Origin: an uncultured Halomicronema sp.
GTDB lineage: Bacteria; Cyanobacteriota; Cyanobacteriia; Phormidesmidales; Phormidesmidaceae
Direction: 5' to 3'
Assembly (NCBI GenBank): GCA_937899725.1
Contig: CALCCA010000016.1
Coordinates: 54,470-118,469 of the forward strand
Length of the DNA stretch: 64,000 nt
This document shows positions 10,699 to 18,474 of this stretch, in pieces; within the stretch, counting starts at the first letter, position 1; each line of letters begins with the position of its first letter. The position numbers and the translations under genes were made by a program. A model generated the notes under the pieces. The model did no database searches. It was not told the DNA's origin and saw only the letters and a list, made by a program, of their open reading frames with translations.

Positions 10699-10826
10699 CC
10701 CGTAAGGGCGAGGCATTGGGGCTGCGCTTATCGGACATGACCACTGCGTGATTCCCGTAAGGGCGAGGTATTGGGGCTGCGCTTATCGGACATGACCACT
10801 GCGTGACTTCCCCAATGCCTCGCCCC
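10699..10826. repeat. Palindromic repeat, copy 3, with 55-base tandem duplication
   Basis: Two tandem 55-base units (10699-10753 and 10754-10808) differ at only a few positions and each begin CCCGTAAGGGCGAGG. The single right arm CCCCAATGCCTCGCCC (10810-10825) is complementary to the GGGCGAGGCATTGGGG arm of the first unit. Same arm family as at 747 and 6030 but with another centre (CTGCGCTTATCGGACATGAC). A further partial arm (GACGAGGCATCC) lies at 10689-10700. Fills the nifW-hesA spacer. Confidence 0.85.
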
Positions 10827-10858
10827 TATCCGTACACCCTCCACTTTCCCCAACGACC

Positions 10859-11659
10859 ATGCTGCCTACCCTGACCCCCACTGAATGCGATCGCTACCGC
10901 CGCCAAATGATGCTGCCCGGTTTGGGTGAAACTGGCCAGCGACAGCTCAAAAACACGACGGCCTTAGTCACTGGGGTGGGGGGACTCGGGGGCACGGCGG
11001 CGCTCTATTTGGCCGTCGCGGGGGTGGGCAAATTGATTCTTGTGCGGGGTGGTGACCTGCAGCGCGATGATCTCAACCGCCAGGTGTTGATGACCGATGA
11101 CTGGGTGGGCCAGCCCCGTGTCTTTAAGGCTCAGGCCACGCTGCAGGCGTTAAACCCCGACATTGAAATTGAGGCCGTGTGCGAATACGTGGATGCTGAC
11201 AACATTGACGCCCTCGTACAGCGAGCTGATATTGCCCTCGACTGCGCCTTTGATTTCAAAGAACGGGATTTGCTGAATGCGGCCTGTGTGCGCTGGGGCA
11301 AGCCGATGGTGGAGGCCGCCATGAACAGCATGGAAGCCTATCTCACCACCATCGTGCCGGGGCAAACGCCCTGCCTCTCCTGCCTGTTTCCCGAAAAGCC
11401 CCAATGGGATCGCTGGGGTTTTGGGGTCTTGGGTGCGGTGTCGGGGACCCTGGCCTGCCTCGCCGCCCTGGAAGCGGTCAAGCTGCTGACCGGCCTGGGG
11501 GAACCGCTGACGGGACAACTGCTCACGATGGATTTGGCCCGCGCCGAATTCGCCAAGCGGCGGCCCTACCACGATCCCAACTGTGTGGTGTGCGGCCCGC
11601 TGTCGCGTGAACGGCTGCCCGATCGCCTGACCGATGTCACCCCAATTGCGCTCTGTTGA
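10859..11659 (+). CDS. hesA: HesA, ThiF/MoeB-type E1-like adenylyltransferase
   Basis: 266 residues of the HesA/MoeB/ThiF superfamily. Nucleotide-binding glycine loop VTGVGGLGGTAALYLAVAG at about residues 38-56, RDDLNRQ motif, and two CxxC pairs that should bind zinc: CLSC (residues about 175-178) and CVVC (about 241-244). In cyanobacteria hesA accompanies hesB and fdxH in the nif region; the role is thought to be in sulfur or molybdenum cofactor handling and is not settled. Begins the hesA-hesB-fdxH block after the repeat at 10.7 kb. Confidence 0.93.
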   Translation: MLPTLTPTECDRYRRQMMLPGLGETGQRQLKNTTALVTGVGGLGGTAALYLAVAGVGKLILVRGGDLQRDDLNRQVLMTDDWVGQPRVFKAQATLQALNPDIEIEAVCEYVDADNIDALVQRADIALDCAFDFKERDLLNAACVRWGKPMVEAAMNSMEAYLTTIVPGQTPCLSCLFPEKPQWDRWGFGVLGAVSGTLACLAALEAVKLLTGLGEPLTGQLLTMDLARAEFAKRRPYHDPNCVVCGPLSRERLPDRLTDVTPIALC

Positions 11660-11675
11660 GTTTGCCTGTTGTTCT

Positions 11676-11975
11676 ATGACCTGGATTGCCCTGTGTTTGT
11701 TTGGTCTGGCGGTTATCCTCTGGCGTCAGAGTCATCCCCAAACCGATGAAGTCCATAAACTGCTGTACCTCACGACAGCCCTGCTCAGCCTTATGGTGGG
11801 CCTGGCGATCGCCCCGCTACTGCTCAAAATTTTGAGCCTGGCCACCTTGCTGGCCTATCCCGTTTGCACTAGCAATGATCGGGTGTTGAAGCCGAGTTGT
11901 TCTCGCTTCTGCCTATTACGCCATCAGTGCAAACCCCCGCGCCAAATGATCCCGTTACCGTTTTCCCTGCGCTAG
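11676..11975 (+). CDS. Small membrane protein, function unknown
   Basis: 99 residues from ATG 11676, 16 bases after the hesA stop; an alternative ATG at 11634 would overlap hesA. Two hydrophobic segments are visible (WIALCLFGLAVILW near the start and LLSLMVGLAIAPLLLKILSL at about residues 36-55), followed by a basic, Cys-containing tail. I do not recognise a family. Small membrane ORFs between hesA and hesB are seen in other nif clusters, so the position is suggestive. The tail after residue 65 has no obvious conserved pattern and may not be genuine. Confidence 0.45.
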   Translation: MTWIALCLFGLAVILWRQSHPQTDEVHKLLYLTTALLSLMVGLAIAPLLLKILSLATLLAYPVCTSNDRVLKPSCSRFCLLRHQCKPPRQMIPLPFSLR

Positions 11976-12038
11976 TCCTTGAGCGCGCCCCGTCTGTTTT
12001 GATTGTCCTGATTCCAGTTATCTCAAAAGGAGACTCCC

Positions 12039-12410
12039 ATGGCCGTCACCCTCACCGAACTTGCTGAACTGCGTCTCCGTACCTTTGTGCGCGGCACGCC
12101 CGACTATACCCCCGAGCGCGGCATTCGCCTCGCTGTCAAAGATGGTGGCTGCAACGGCTATGAATACGACATTAAAGTCGCTAACGCCCCCCACAGTGAC
12201 GACGAAATTGTGAACTCTGGCACGCTCAAGGTATTTATCGATCCCAAAAGCGCGCCGCTGCTCGACGGGGTGGTGGTGGACTACATCGATAGCCTGCTCG
12301 AAAGCGGCTTTAAATTCACCAACCCCAACGCGGCTGATACCTGTGGGTGTGGCAAATCCTTCCAAGCGGCGGGTGACTGCAGCACCCCCGCTGGCGTGCC
12401 CTGCTCCTAA
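12039..12410 (+). CDS. hesB: HesB/IscA-type A-type Fe-S carrier
   Basis: 123 residues. A-type carriers deliver Fe-S clusters to apo-proteins. The three conserved cysteines are Cys38 (GGCNGYEY), Cys102 and Cys104 (TCGCGKS). Longer than IscA because of an extra C-terminal tail with two more cysteines (AGDCS, VPCS), seen in nif-linked HesB proteins. AAGGAG at 12027-12032 precedes the ATG by 6 bases. Lies between hesA and fdxH, probably one operon for nitrogenase Fe-S supply. Confidence 0.94.
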   Translation: MAVTLTELAELRLRTFVRGTPDYTPERGIRLAVKDGGCNGYEYDIKVANAPHSDDEIVNSGTLKVFIDPKSAPLLDGVVVDYIDSLLESGFKFTNPNAADTCGCGKSFQAAGDCSTPAGVPCS

Positions 12411-12516
12411 GCCCAGCCACGATGAGCGTTGAGCCAGCCTCGCCCCTCACTGCAAACTGGCTCCTCGGCTCCGCTTTTTCTCTGCCTTGCTACTGCCCTC
12501 CCCCCGGAGAAATTCC

Positions 12517-12816
12517 ATGACAACTTACCAAGTCCGTCTGATCAACAAAAAGCGGCAAATCGACGTGACGATTCCCGTCGATGAAGACACCTACATTCTC
12601 GATGCCGCTGAAGAACAGGATCTTGATCTGCCGTTTTCCTGCCGGGCTGGCGCTTGTTCTAGCTGTGTGGGCAAAGTCGTTGAAGGCGAGGTCGATCAAG
12701 AAGACCAATCGTTCCTTGATGACGCCCAAATTGAGAAAGGCAACGTTTTGCTCTGTGTTGCCTATCCCCGCTCTGATCTGACCATCAAGACCCATATGGA
12801 AGCGTATTTGGTCTAA
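12517..12816 (+). CDS. fdxH: FdxH-type [2Fe-2S] ferredoxin, electron donor to NifH
   Basis: 99 residues, the exact length of heterocyst-type plant-like ferredoxins. [2Fe-2S] ligands Cys42, Cys47, Cys50 and Cys80 ([10 protein letters not shown] and LLCVAY). FdxH transfers electrons to dinitrogenase reductase. Start at ATG 12517, preceded by GGAGAAA (12506-12512); a longer frame starting at 12487 would include that site and is rejected. Despite the heterocyst name, such genes also occur in nif clusters of non-heterocystous species. Confidence 0.95.
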   Translation: MTTYQVRLINKKRQIDVTIPVDEDTYILDAAEEQDLDLPFSCRAGACSSCVGKVVEGEVDQEDQSFLDDAQIEKGNVLLCVAYPRSDLTIKTHMEAYLV

Positions 12817-12828
12817 GCGACGCTGGCT

Positions 12829-12870
12829 GGCTAGGGCGATCGCTTCGTTCCTCTACGCTTTGCCCTAGCC
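12829..12870. terminator. Possible terminator or hairpin after fdxH
   Basis: GGCTAGGGC (12829-12837) pairs with GCCCTAGCC (12862-12870), 9 bp around a 24-base loop that holds a HIP1-like GGCGATCGC. No T-run follows, so termination is uncertain; it may only mark the fdxH-flavodoxin boundary. Confidence 0.35.
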
Positions 12871-12939
12871 CGGTCGATTCACCTATCCCCTCGCTTCAAC
12901 AAGCGGGTCTCAATCTTGCACCCTAATAGGAGTCGAACC

Positions 12940-13470
12940 ATGGCAAAAATTGGACTTTTTTACGGCAGCACCTCTGGCGTCACTGAAGAAATTGCCGAAA
13001 AGATACAGGCCGCGATCGGTGAAGATGTCTGCGACGTTTACAGCATGGAAGAAGACTTTGACGACGTTGACGATTTGCTGAAGTACGACTACCTGCTGCT
13101 CGGCTGCTCGACTTGGGGCGCGGGCGAAGTCCAAAACGATTGGCGCGAACCGCTGTTCGATATCGAGGTCGATAAGCCCGACTTTTCGGGTAAAACGATC
13201 GCGATTTTTGGCCCTGGCGATTGTGAATGCCACGGCAATCATTTTGTGGGGGCGCTCGGCACGCTGTATGAGCAATTTAAAGCGGTGGGTGCCACGCTGG
13301 TGGGTGCGGTCTCAGCGGCTGACTATCGGTTTGAAAAGTCAACGGCGATTCGCGATGATAAGTTTGTGGGCCTCCCCCTCGATGAGGTCAACGAAAGTGA
13401 AAAAACCGATCAGCGCATTGCTGATTGGCTAGAACTGCTCAAGGCCGATTTTCCGATTCCGGCAACCTGA
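12940..13470 (+). CDS. Flavodoxin (NifF/IsiB type)
   Basis: 176-residue long-chain flavodoxin. FMN phosphate loop GSTSGVTEE at residues 9-17; ring-binding loops STWGAGEVQNDW (about 58-69) and GPGDCECHGNHF (about 91-102). It carries low-potential electrons to nitrogenase or replaces ferredoxin when iron is short. Start is ATG 12940, with AGGAG at 12928-12932. It directly follows fdxH in the nif cluster, so a donor role for nitrogenase (nifF-like) is likely; isiB is the alternative name and the sequence alone does not decide. Confidence 0.93.
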   Translation: MAKIGLFYGSTSGVTEEIAEKIQAAIGEDVCDVYSMEEDFDDVDDLLKYDYLLLGCSTWGAGEVQNDWREPLFDIEVDKPDFSGKTIAIFGPGDCECHGNHFVGALGTLYEQFKAVGATLVGAVSAADYRFEKSTAIRDDKFVGLPLDEVNESEKTDQRIADWLELLKADFPIPAT

Positions 13471-13728
13471 CCGGGCTGATTTGAGTCCCGGCGTATCCCC
13501 CGTCTGCCTTGGTGCTTTGATCCAACCAGGCAGGCGCGGGTTCGTCGCCCCTCGCAGGCTCCCTCGGATTGATAGATAGGTAGGTCGGCATTGACTGCGA
13601 TAGCGGTGGTGCCTCAACCTCAGTCTGGGCTTCATCGCTGCCTCCCTTGAGAGACGGTCACTGGATGCGTGGTCGTCTCTCAGGACTACTCACCTCACGG
13701 CAGGACGAGCAAGCTCGTTGACACGACC

Positions 13729-14400
13729 ATGTCTGATTTTTTGAAGCGATGGCCTCTCCCCACAGCGTCTGCGACCCCGGCGGATGCCGCCCACTTTCAG
13801 CGCCGCTGGACCGACTACTATCAGGCGGTCAAGGGACGGCCGCCGCGTGCCACCTTGGTGACCGCCCTCGATCATTTCGACTCAGCGGCGACGACCGCTC
13901 GCGCGGTGATAGGCAATGCCATTGACCTGGGCTGCGGCGATGGCCGCGATACGGTCGAACTGCTGCGGCGTAACTGGCGGGTGTTGGCGATTGATGGTGA
14001 GCCGGAAGCGATCGCCCAGCTGCGCCAGCGCCCCGACATCGATCGCACCTATCTCGAAACGCGGGTGCAAAAGTTTGAGGATATTGTGCTGCCGCCCGAT
14101 GTCGATCTGATCAATGCCAGCTTCTGTCTTCCCTTCTGTGCGCCTGACCAGTTTGGTGAACTCTGGGAAGAAATTGTGCTGGCCCTCAAGGGCGGCGGCC
14201 GATTTTGCGGTCATCTCTTTGGCGATCGCGACTCTTGGGCCACCTATGACGATGTGAGCCATCACACGCGATCGCAGGTGGAAACCTTGCTACAGCCCTT
14301 TATCGTTGAACTGCTAGATGAAGAAGATCATCCCGGCAAAACCGCTCTGGGTGATGAAAAGCACTGGCACCTATTCAACATCGTGGCTCGCAAACGCTAG
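13729..14400 (+). CDS. Class I SAM-dependent methyltransferase
   Basis: 223 residues from ATG 13729; an upstream ATG at 13669 is possible. Motif I AIDLGCGDGRDTVELL (about residues 63-78), motif II region VLAIDGEPEAI, and the LINASFCLPF segment that replaces the usual motif IV. The substrate is unknown. It lies after the flavodoxin on the same strand with a 258-base gap, and is followed by a 242-base gap before miaB, so it may stand alone. Weakly like tellurite-resistance/thiol methyltransferases, which is only an impression. Confidence 0.75.
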   Translation: MSDFLKRWPLPTASATPADAAHFQRRWTDYYQAVKGRPPRATLVTALDHFDSAATTARAVIGNAIDLGCGDGRDTVELLRRNWRVLAIDGEPEAIAQLRQRPDIDRTYLETRVQKFEDIVLPPDVDLINASFCLPFCAPDQFGELWEEIVLALKGGGRFCGHLFGDRDSWATYDDVSHHTRSQVETLLQPFIVELLDEEDHPGKTALGDEKHWHLFNIVARKR

Positions 14401-14642
14401 GGCGTTGAGGTCAGCCTGCTGCAACCCAACGAGATCGGCTACTTAAGCTGGATGGAGAAACAAAATTCAGCATGACTAAAATTTAGTTCCCCCTAGATTG
14501 CTGGATCAATTGCATCTTATCCAGTCAGCATCTTGAGCCGAGATGCGATCGCACGGCAAAATCTGTCCCTTGATCAGCCAACTGGAGAAAAGACGCGGTA
14601 AGATCTGAGACCGCTGGTATTTTGCTCAGGTCACCGCTCGCC

Positions 14643-15998
14643 ATGTCTACTGCTGCTCGCCGTTATCACGTCACGACCTTTGGCTGCCAGATGAACAAAG
14701 CCGACTCTGAGCGCATGTCTGGCATTCTAGAAACCATGGGCATGACCTGGGAAGCCGACCCGCTGCAGGCTGACGTCGTGCTGTACAACACCTGCACCAT
14801 TCGCGACAACGCTGAACAAAAGGTGTATTCCTATCTGGGACGACAGGCCAAACGCAAGCAGCAAGACCCGAATCTGATGCTGATTGTGGCGGGCTGTGTC
14901 GCTCAGCAAGAAGGGGAAGCGTTGCTGCGCCGAGTGCCCGAACTCGATCTGGTGATGGGGCCACAGCATGCCAACCGGTTAGAAGATTTACTGACGCAGG
15001 CGATGGCCGGCAGTCAGGTCGTGGCGACCGAAGCCGTCCACATTATGGAAGACATCACTCAACCCCGCCGCGACAGCGACGTCACCGCCTGGGTGAATGT
15101 GATCTACGGCTGCAATGAGCGCTGCACCTATTGCGTGGTGCCGGGTGTGCGCGGGGTGGAGCAGTCACGCACCCCGGAAGCAATTCGCGCCGAGATGGAA
15201 ACGCTGGCCAGCCAAGGATTCAAAGAGGTGACGCTGCTAGGTCAAAACATCGATGCCTATGGCCGCGACCTGCCCGGCATCACCGCTGAGGGCCGGCGGC
15301 AAAACACACTCACCGATCTGCTCTACTTCGTTCACGACATTCCAGGTATTGAGCGGATTCGCTTTGCCACCAGTCACCCCCGCTACTTCACGGAGCGGCT
15401 GATTCAGGCCTGTGCCGAGCTGCCTAAGGTCTGCGAACATTTTCACATTCCCTTTCAGTCGGGCGACAATGACCTGCTCAAGGCGATGGCGCGGGGCTAT
15501 ACCCACGAAAAATATCGCCGCATTATCGAGACCATTCGCCGCTATATGCCCGATGCCTCGATTAGTGCCGATGCGATCGTGGGCTTTCCCGGTGAAACCG
15601 AAGCACAGTTTCAAAACACGCTGACGCTGGTGGAAGATCTGGAGTTTGACCTGATCAACACAGCGGCCTATTCACCGCGCCCGAACACCCCTGCGGCCCT
15701 GTGGAACTATCAGCTCAGCGAAACCGAGAAAAGCGATCGCCTGCAGCGGATCAACCATCTCGTCAACCAAAAAGCCGCCGAGCGATCGCAGCGCTACGCG
15801 GGTCGAGTCGAGGAGATCTTGGTCGAAGCGGTCAATCCTCGCGATCCGTCTCAGGTGATGGGCCGCACGCGGGGCAATCGTCTCACCTTTTTTGCCGGTG
15901 ACATTGCTGAGCTCAAGGGCCAGCTGATCAAGGTGCGCATTACAGAAATCCGCGCCTTTAGTCTGACCGGGGAGCAGCTCACTCCTGTGCCCGCCTGA
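14643..15998 (+). CDS. miaB: MiaB, tRNA-2-methylthio-N6-isopentenyladenosine synthase
   Basis: 451 residues. Radical-SAM methylthiotransferase that converts i6A37 to ms2i6A37 in tRNAs. N-terminal MTTase domain has the second-cluster cysteines in [17 protein letters not shown] and VAGCVAQQ; the radical SAM triad is CNERCTYC (about residues 158-165); the C-terminal TRAM domain ends the protein. Start chosen at ATG 14643 ([15 protein letters not shown]). Single gene with its own promoter region upstream (14401-14642). Confidence 0.96.
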   Translation: MSTAARRYHVTTFGCQMNKADSERMSGILETMGMTWEADPLQADVVLYNTCTIRDNAEQKVYSYLGRQAKRKQQDPNLMLIVAGCVAQQEGEALLRRVPELDLVMGPQHANRLEDLLTQAMAGSQVVATEAVHIMEDITQPRRDSDVTAWVNVIYGCNERCTYCVVPGVRGVEQSRTPEAIRAEMETLASQGFKEVTLLGQNIDAYGRDLPGITAEGRRQNTLTDLLYFVHDIPGIERIRFATSHPRYFTERLIQACAELPKVCEHFHIPFQSGDNDLLKAMARGYTHEKYRRIIETIRRYMPDASISADAIVGFPGETEAQFQNTLTLVEDLEFDLINTAAYSPRPNTPAALWNYQLSETEKSDRLQRINHLVNQKAAERSQRYAGRVEEILVEAVNPRDPSQVMGRTRGNRLTFFAGDIAELKGQLIKVRITEIRAFSLTGEQLTPVPA

Positions 15999-16268
15999 TG
16001 TTTGCCCGCCCCGCCTGGCTCAGTCGTTGGGTTAGCTGCACTCGCTGCTCGTTCACCCAGATGATGTGCCGCTCTCCGTCTACAGACTGATATCCCAGGG
16101 GGCGATCGCCGGATTTGGTCAGCATTCGTTACGATCGCAAGCCAGACGGCACTCCAGTCAATATGCTAAAAACTAGCGAGAGTCCCTGCGGAGCCCTCCG
16201 AGGATGGGTGGATTCCCGCCGCGATTGGCCAGCGGGATTTGTCGGCTTTCGTTAAGAGGAATCATTTC

Positions 16269-16535
16269 ATGCCGTGGTTCGTCAAAATTGAGCGAGGCAT
16301 TATCGAAAAAGCCGCCTTTGATCGGCACGTGCCCGACCATGTAACCTATGTGAAATCACTCATCGCTGACGGTCACCAGGCGCGCACGGGCTATTGGGCC
16401 GAGCGGGGTGGCGGCATGCTGATCTTTGAGGCCGCCAACTTGGCAGCGGCTCAAGCGATTGTGCAGGCCGACCCGCTGATCGCTCACGGCTGTGTTGAGT
16501 ACGAACTGCACGAATGGTGCATTGTGGTGGAGTAA
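16269..16535 (+). CDS. YCII-related domain protein
   Basis: 88 residues. The YCII family has a ferredoxin-like fold with a His-Asp pair; here DRHVPDHVTYVKSLIADG holds the conserved His and Asp, and GGMLIFEAANLAAAQAIVQADP the second half. Small soluble enzyme-like protein of unknown substrate. Start at ATG 16269, preceded by AGAGGA (16254-16259). It ends 9 bases before smpB and the two are probably co-transcribed. Confidence 0.82.
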   Translation: MPWFVKIERGIIEKAAFDRHVPDHVTYVKSLIADGHQARTGYWAERGGGMLIFEAANLAAAQAIVQADPLIAHGCVEYELHEWCIVVE

Positions 16536-16544
16536 GAGAAGGCT

Positions 16545-17015
16545 ATGGCAGATTCGAGTGACGGCTACAAAATCCTGAGTGACAACCGTCAAGCCCGTTT
16601 TCAGTACGAAATTCTTGAAACGTTCGAGGCGGGTTTAGAGCTTAAAGGCACTGAGGTTAAATCAATTCGGGCAGGCAAAGCGAACCTGAGAGACGGCTTT
16701 GCGCAAGTGCGCGGCAATGAAGCCTGGCTGCACAACGTGCATATTTCGCCCCATAACACCACGATTCAGCAATACAATCACGACCCGCGCCGAGTTCGCA
16801 AGCTGCTGCTGCATAAGGGTGAAATTCGTAAGCTGATTGGTCAGGTTGAGCAAAAAGGTCTGACTTTGGTGCCGCTCAAAATCTATCTGACCCGCGGTTG
16901 GGTCAAAGTGACGATCGCCCTGGCAAAAGGCAAAAAACTGCACGACAAGCGCGATTCGCTGAAGCGTAAGCAAGAGAAACGCGAAGTTGAACGGGCACTC
17001 AAAAGCCGGGACTAA
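16545..17015 (+). CDS. smpB: SmpB, tmRNA-binding protein
   Basis: 156 residues. SmpB binds tmRNA and directs it to stalled ribosomes for trans-translation. Typical elements: [21 protein letters not shown] at the N-terminus, [17 protein letters not shown], and the basic C-terminal tail [19 protein letters not shown] that enters the mRNA channel. ssrA itself is not seen in the window. Starts 9 bases after the YCII gene and ends 6 bases before a convergent membrane-protein gene, with no room for a terminator hairpin. Confidence 0.97.
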   Translation: MADSSDGYKILSDNRQARFQYEILETFEAGLELKGTEVKSIRAGKANLRDGFAQVRGNEAWLHNVHISPHNTTIQQYNHDPRRVRKLLLHKGEIRKLIGQVEQKGLTLVPLKIYLTRGWVKVTIALAKGKKLHDKRDSLKRKQEKREVERALKSRD

Positions 17016-17021
17016 GGGATC

Positions 17022-18050
17022 TCATCGGTAGGGTGGCTTTTCAATCCGGAAAGAATCGAAAGCCGGGGCCGGTGGCGGCTGCACGGCGGCTTGGCGCGAT
17101 CGCGACTGCGGAAAATAGCGATGCACCAACTTGTTGTACTGTCCGCCGAGCAGCAGGCCCATCGTGCAGCAATACAGCACCAGCTGACTCAACAGAACCA
17201 CACTCATCACGCTGTAGAGCCAGTGGTGATTCATCACGCTACCCAGCTGCAGTCTAAACATCCCCGCAGTCAACAGCCAAATGCCCGTGGCAAACACCGT
17301 CCCCGGTAAGATCGGTGTCGCTCGGGCAGAAGACTTTTGACTCGTGCGATAGAGCAGTCCAAACACCAAGGCAATGGTGGATGCGGCCAAACACCACCGC
17401 AAGACTTGCGCAAACAGATGCTGCACAAAATTAAAGAGGGGAGACTCAGTCGCCCCCTGCAGGCTAACGGGCATGGCCATTAAGACGCAGCCTAAAGCCA
17501 ACAGCGTCAGACTGGCGCTCACCCCGGCCACCAACACCGTCGTGAGTCGCTGTCGCAGTGATGGCACCAGATGTGAAGCCAAATCACCATCAGAGCGGAT
17601 GATTTGCTGCGCTAGCCCCACGACTTTGAGCCACAGACTCAGGCCCAAACTGACAGTCACGATCAGCAATCCCCAGCGATGCCAGAGCTGCCATGCCGTT
17701 TGGGTTTGCGTGATGAGCGTGGTGATGGTGGGGGCGAGGTCAGGCAGCCATTGGTTCAGCCCCACTGTGATAAACAGACTCACGCTGTTGTTAAGGGTTG
17801 CCGCGGCGAGCACCGCTAAACCGCCAAACAAGCAACAACAGGCAATACCGTAGGCGATCGCGGCCCCTTTTAACCAGTAGCGATGCCGCGCCGCCTGCAG
17901 CAGCAAGGCCCGCCACAGCGATAGATGCAAATAGCTGCCGGCTGTGCGTTTGGCCGGTGGCGGCGGTGTTGCCGGGGGGAGCTGATAGGTCGTAGCGGGC
18001 GGGGGCTCTGGCGGCTGTGACGAAAACTGACGGGAAGGAGGCAGAGACAT
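17022..18050 (-). CDS. Multi-pass membrane protein, possible YihY/BrkB family
   Basis: 342 residues. Pro-rich cytoplasmic N-terminus (residues 1-33), then about six hydrophobic segments: around 60-85, 120-145, 165-195, 215-240, 255-275 and 280-305. The pattern and the segment near ILPGTVFATGIWLL followed by LLLGGQYNKLVHR resemble the YihY/UPF0761 family (usual GxLLAtxxWe and GAELN). Function of that family is unsettled. Convergent with smpB. The assignment rests on a pattern, so moderate confidence; membrane location itself is clear. Confidence 0.6.
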   Translation of the reverse strand: MSLPPSRQFSSQPPEPPPATTYQLPPATPPPPAKRTAGSYLHLSLWRALLLQAARHRYWLKGAAIAYGIACCCLFGGLAVLAAATLNNSVSLFITVGLNQWLPDLAPTITTLITQTQTAWQLWHRWGLLIVTVSLGLSLWLKVVGLAQQIIRSDGDLASHLVPSLRQRLTTVLVAGVSASLTLLALGCVLMAMPVSLQGATESPLFNFVQHLFAQVLRWCLAASTIALVFGLLYRTSQKSSARATPILPGTVFATGIWLLTAGMFRLQLGSVMNHHWLYSVMSVVLLSQLVLYCCTMGLLLGGQYNKLVHRYFPQSRSRQAAVQPPPAPAFDSFRIEKPPYR

Positions 18051-18474
18051 GGCAACCGAGCTGAGCAGGTTTGTCGCAGGATAACTATGCAGGCTGATTA
18101 AGCAGCACTGACGTTAGCCGTCATTATGCAACGACAGACAAAAACGTGCCTGGGTAGAGTGGGTATTCGTTCTCACTGCGACAGATTTTTAACATAGGGG
18201 ATCGGCCATCAGCAGGCCGCCCCAAAGCCGGGAACCAACTTAATTAAGTCAGGCCGACAGGGAACTTCTAAACAAACTCAGGCAGAAAAAAGCGCAACTT
18301 CCGCAGATTATCAGGGAATTCTGCGCCATAGGTTGTAAAAAGGAACGTTGAGTCAGCCGATCAGGAGATTCTCATTCTCCTGATGAGTGGGGCTGGTTTA
18401 ATAGTTGGAGATTTTGTGGTTTCCGGGTTCCTACCGGTTGATGATGTTGATTGGGCACATAGAGGCGCTCTGGT
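18051..18474. other. Divergent spacer with hairpin 18360-18384
   Basis: 424 bases between two divergent genes without a recognisable gene. It should hold both promoters. ATCAGGAGA (18360-18368) and TCTCCTGAT (18376-18384) form a perfect 9-bp inverted repeat with a 7-base centre, about 90 bases before the start at 18475; operator or leader hairpin are both possible. No tRNA or small RNA identified. Confidence 0.5.

Noticed and set aside
13471..13728. Possible tRNA in the spacer (GGGTTCG-like box near 13540)
   Set aside because: No acceptor or anticodon stem could be built around it.
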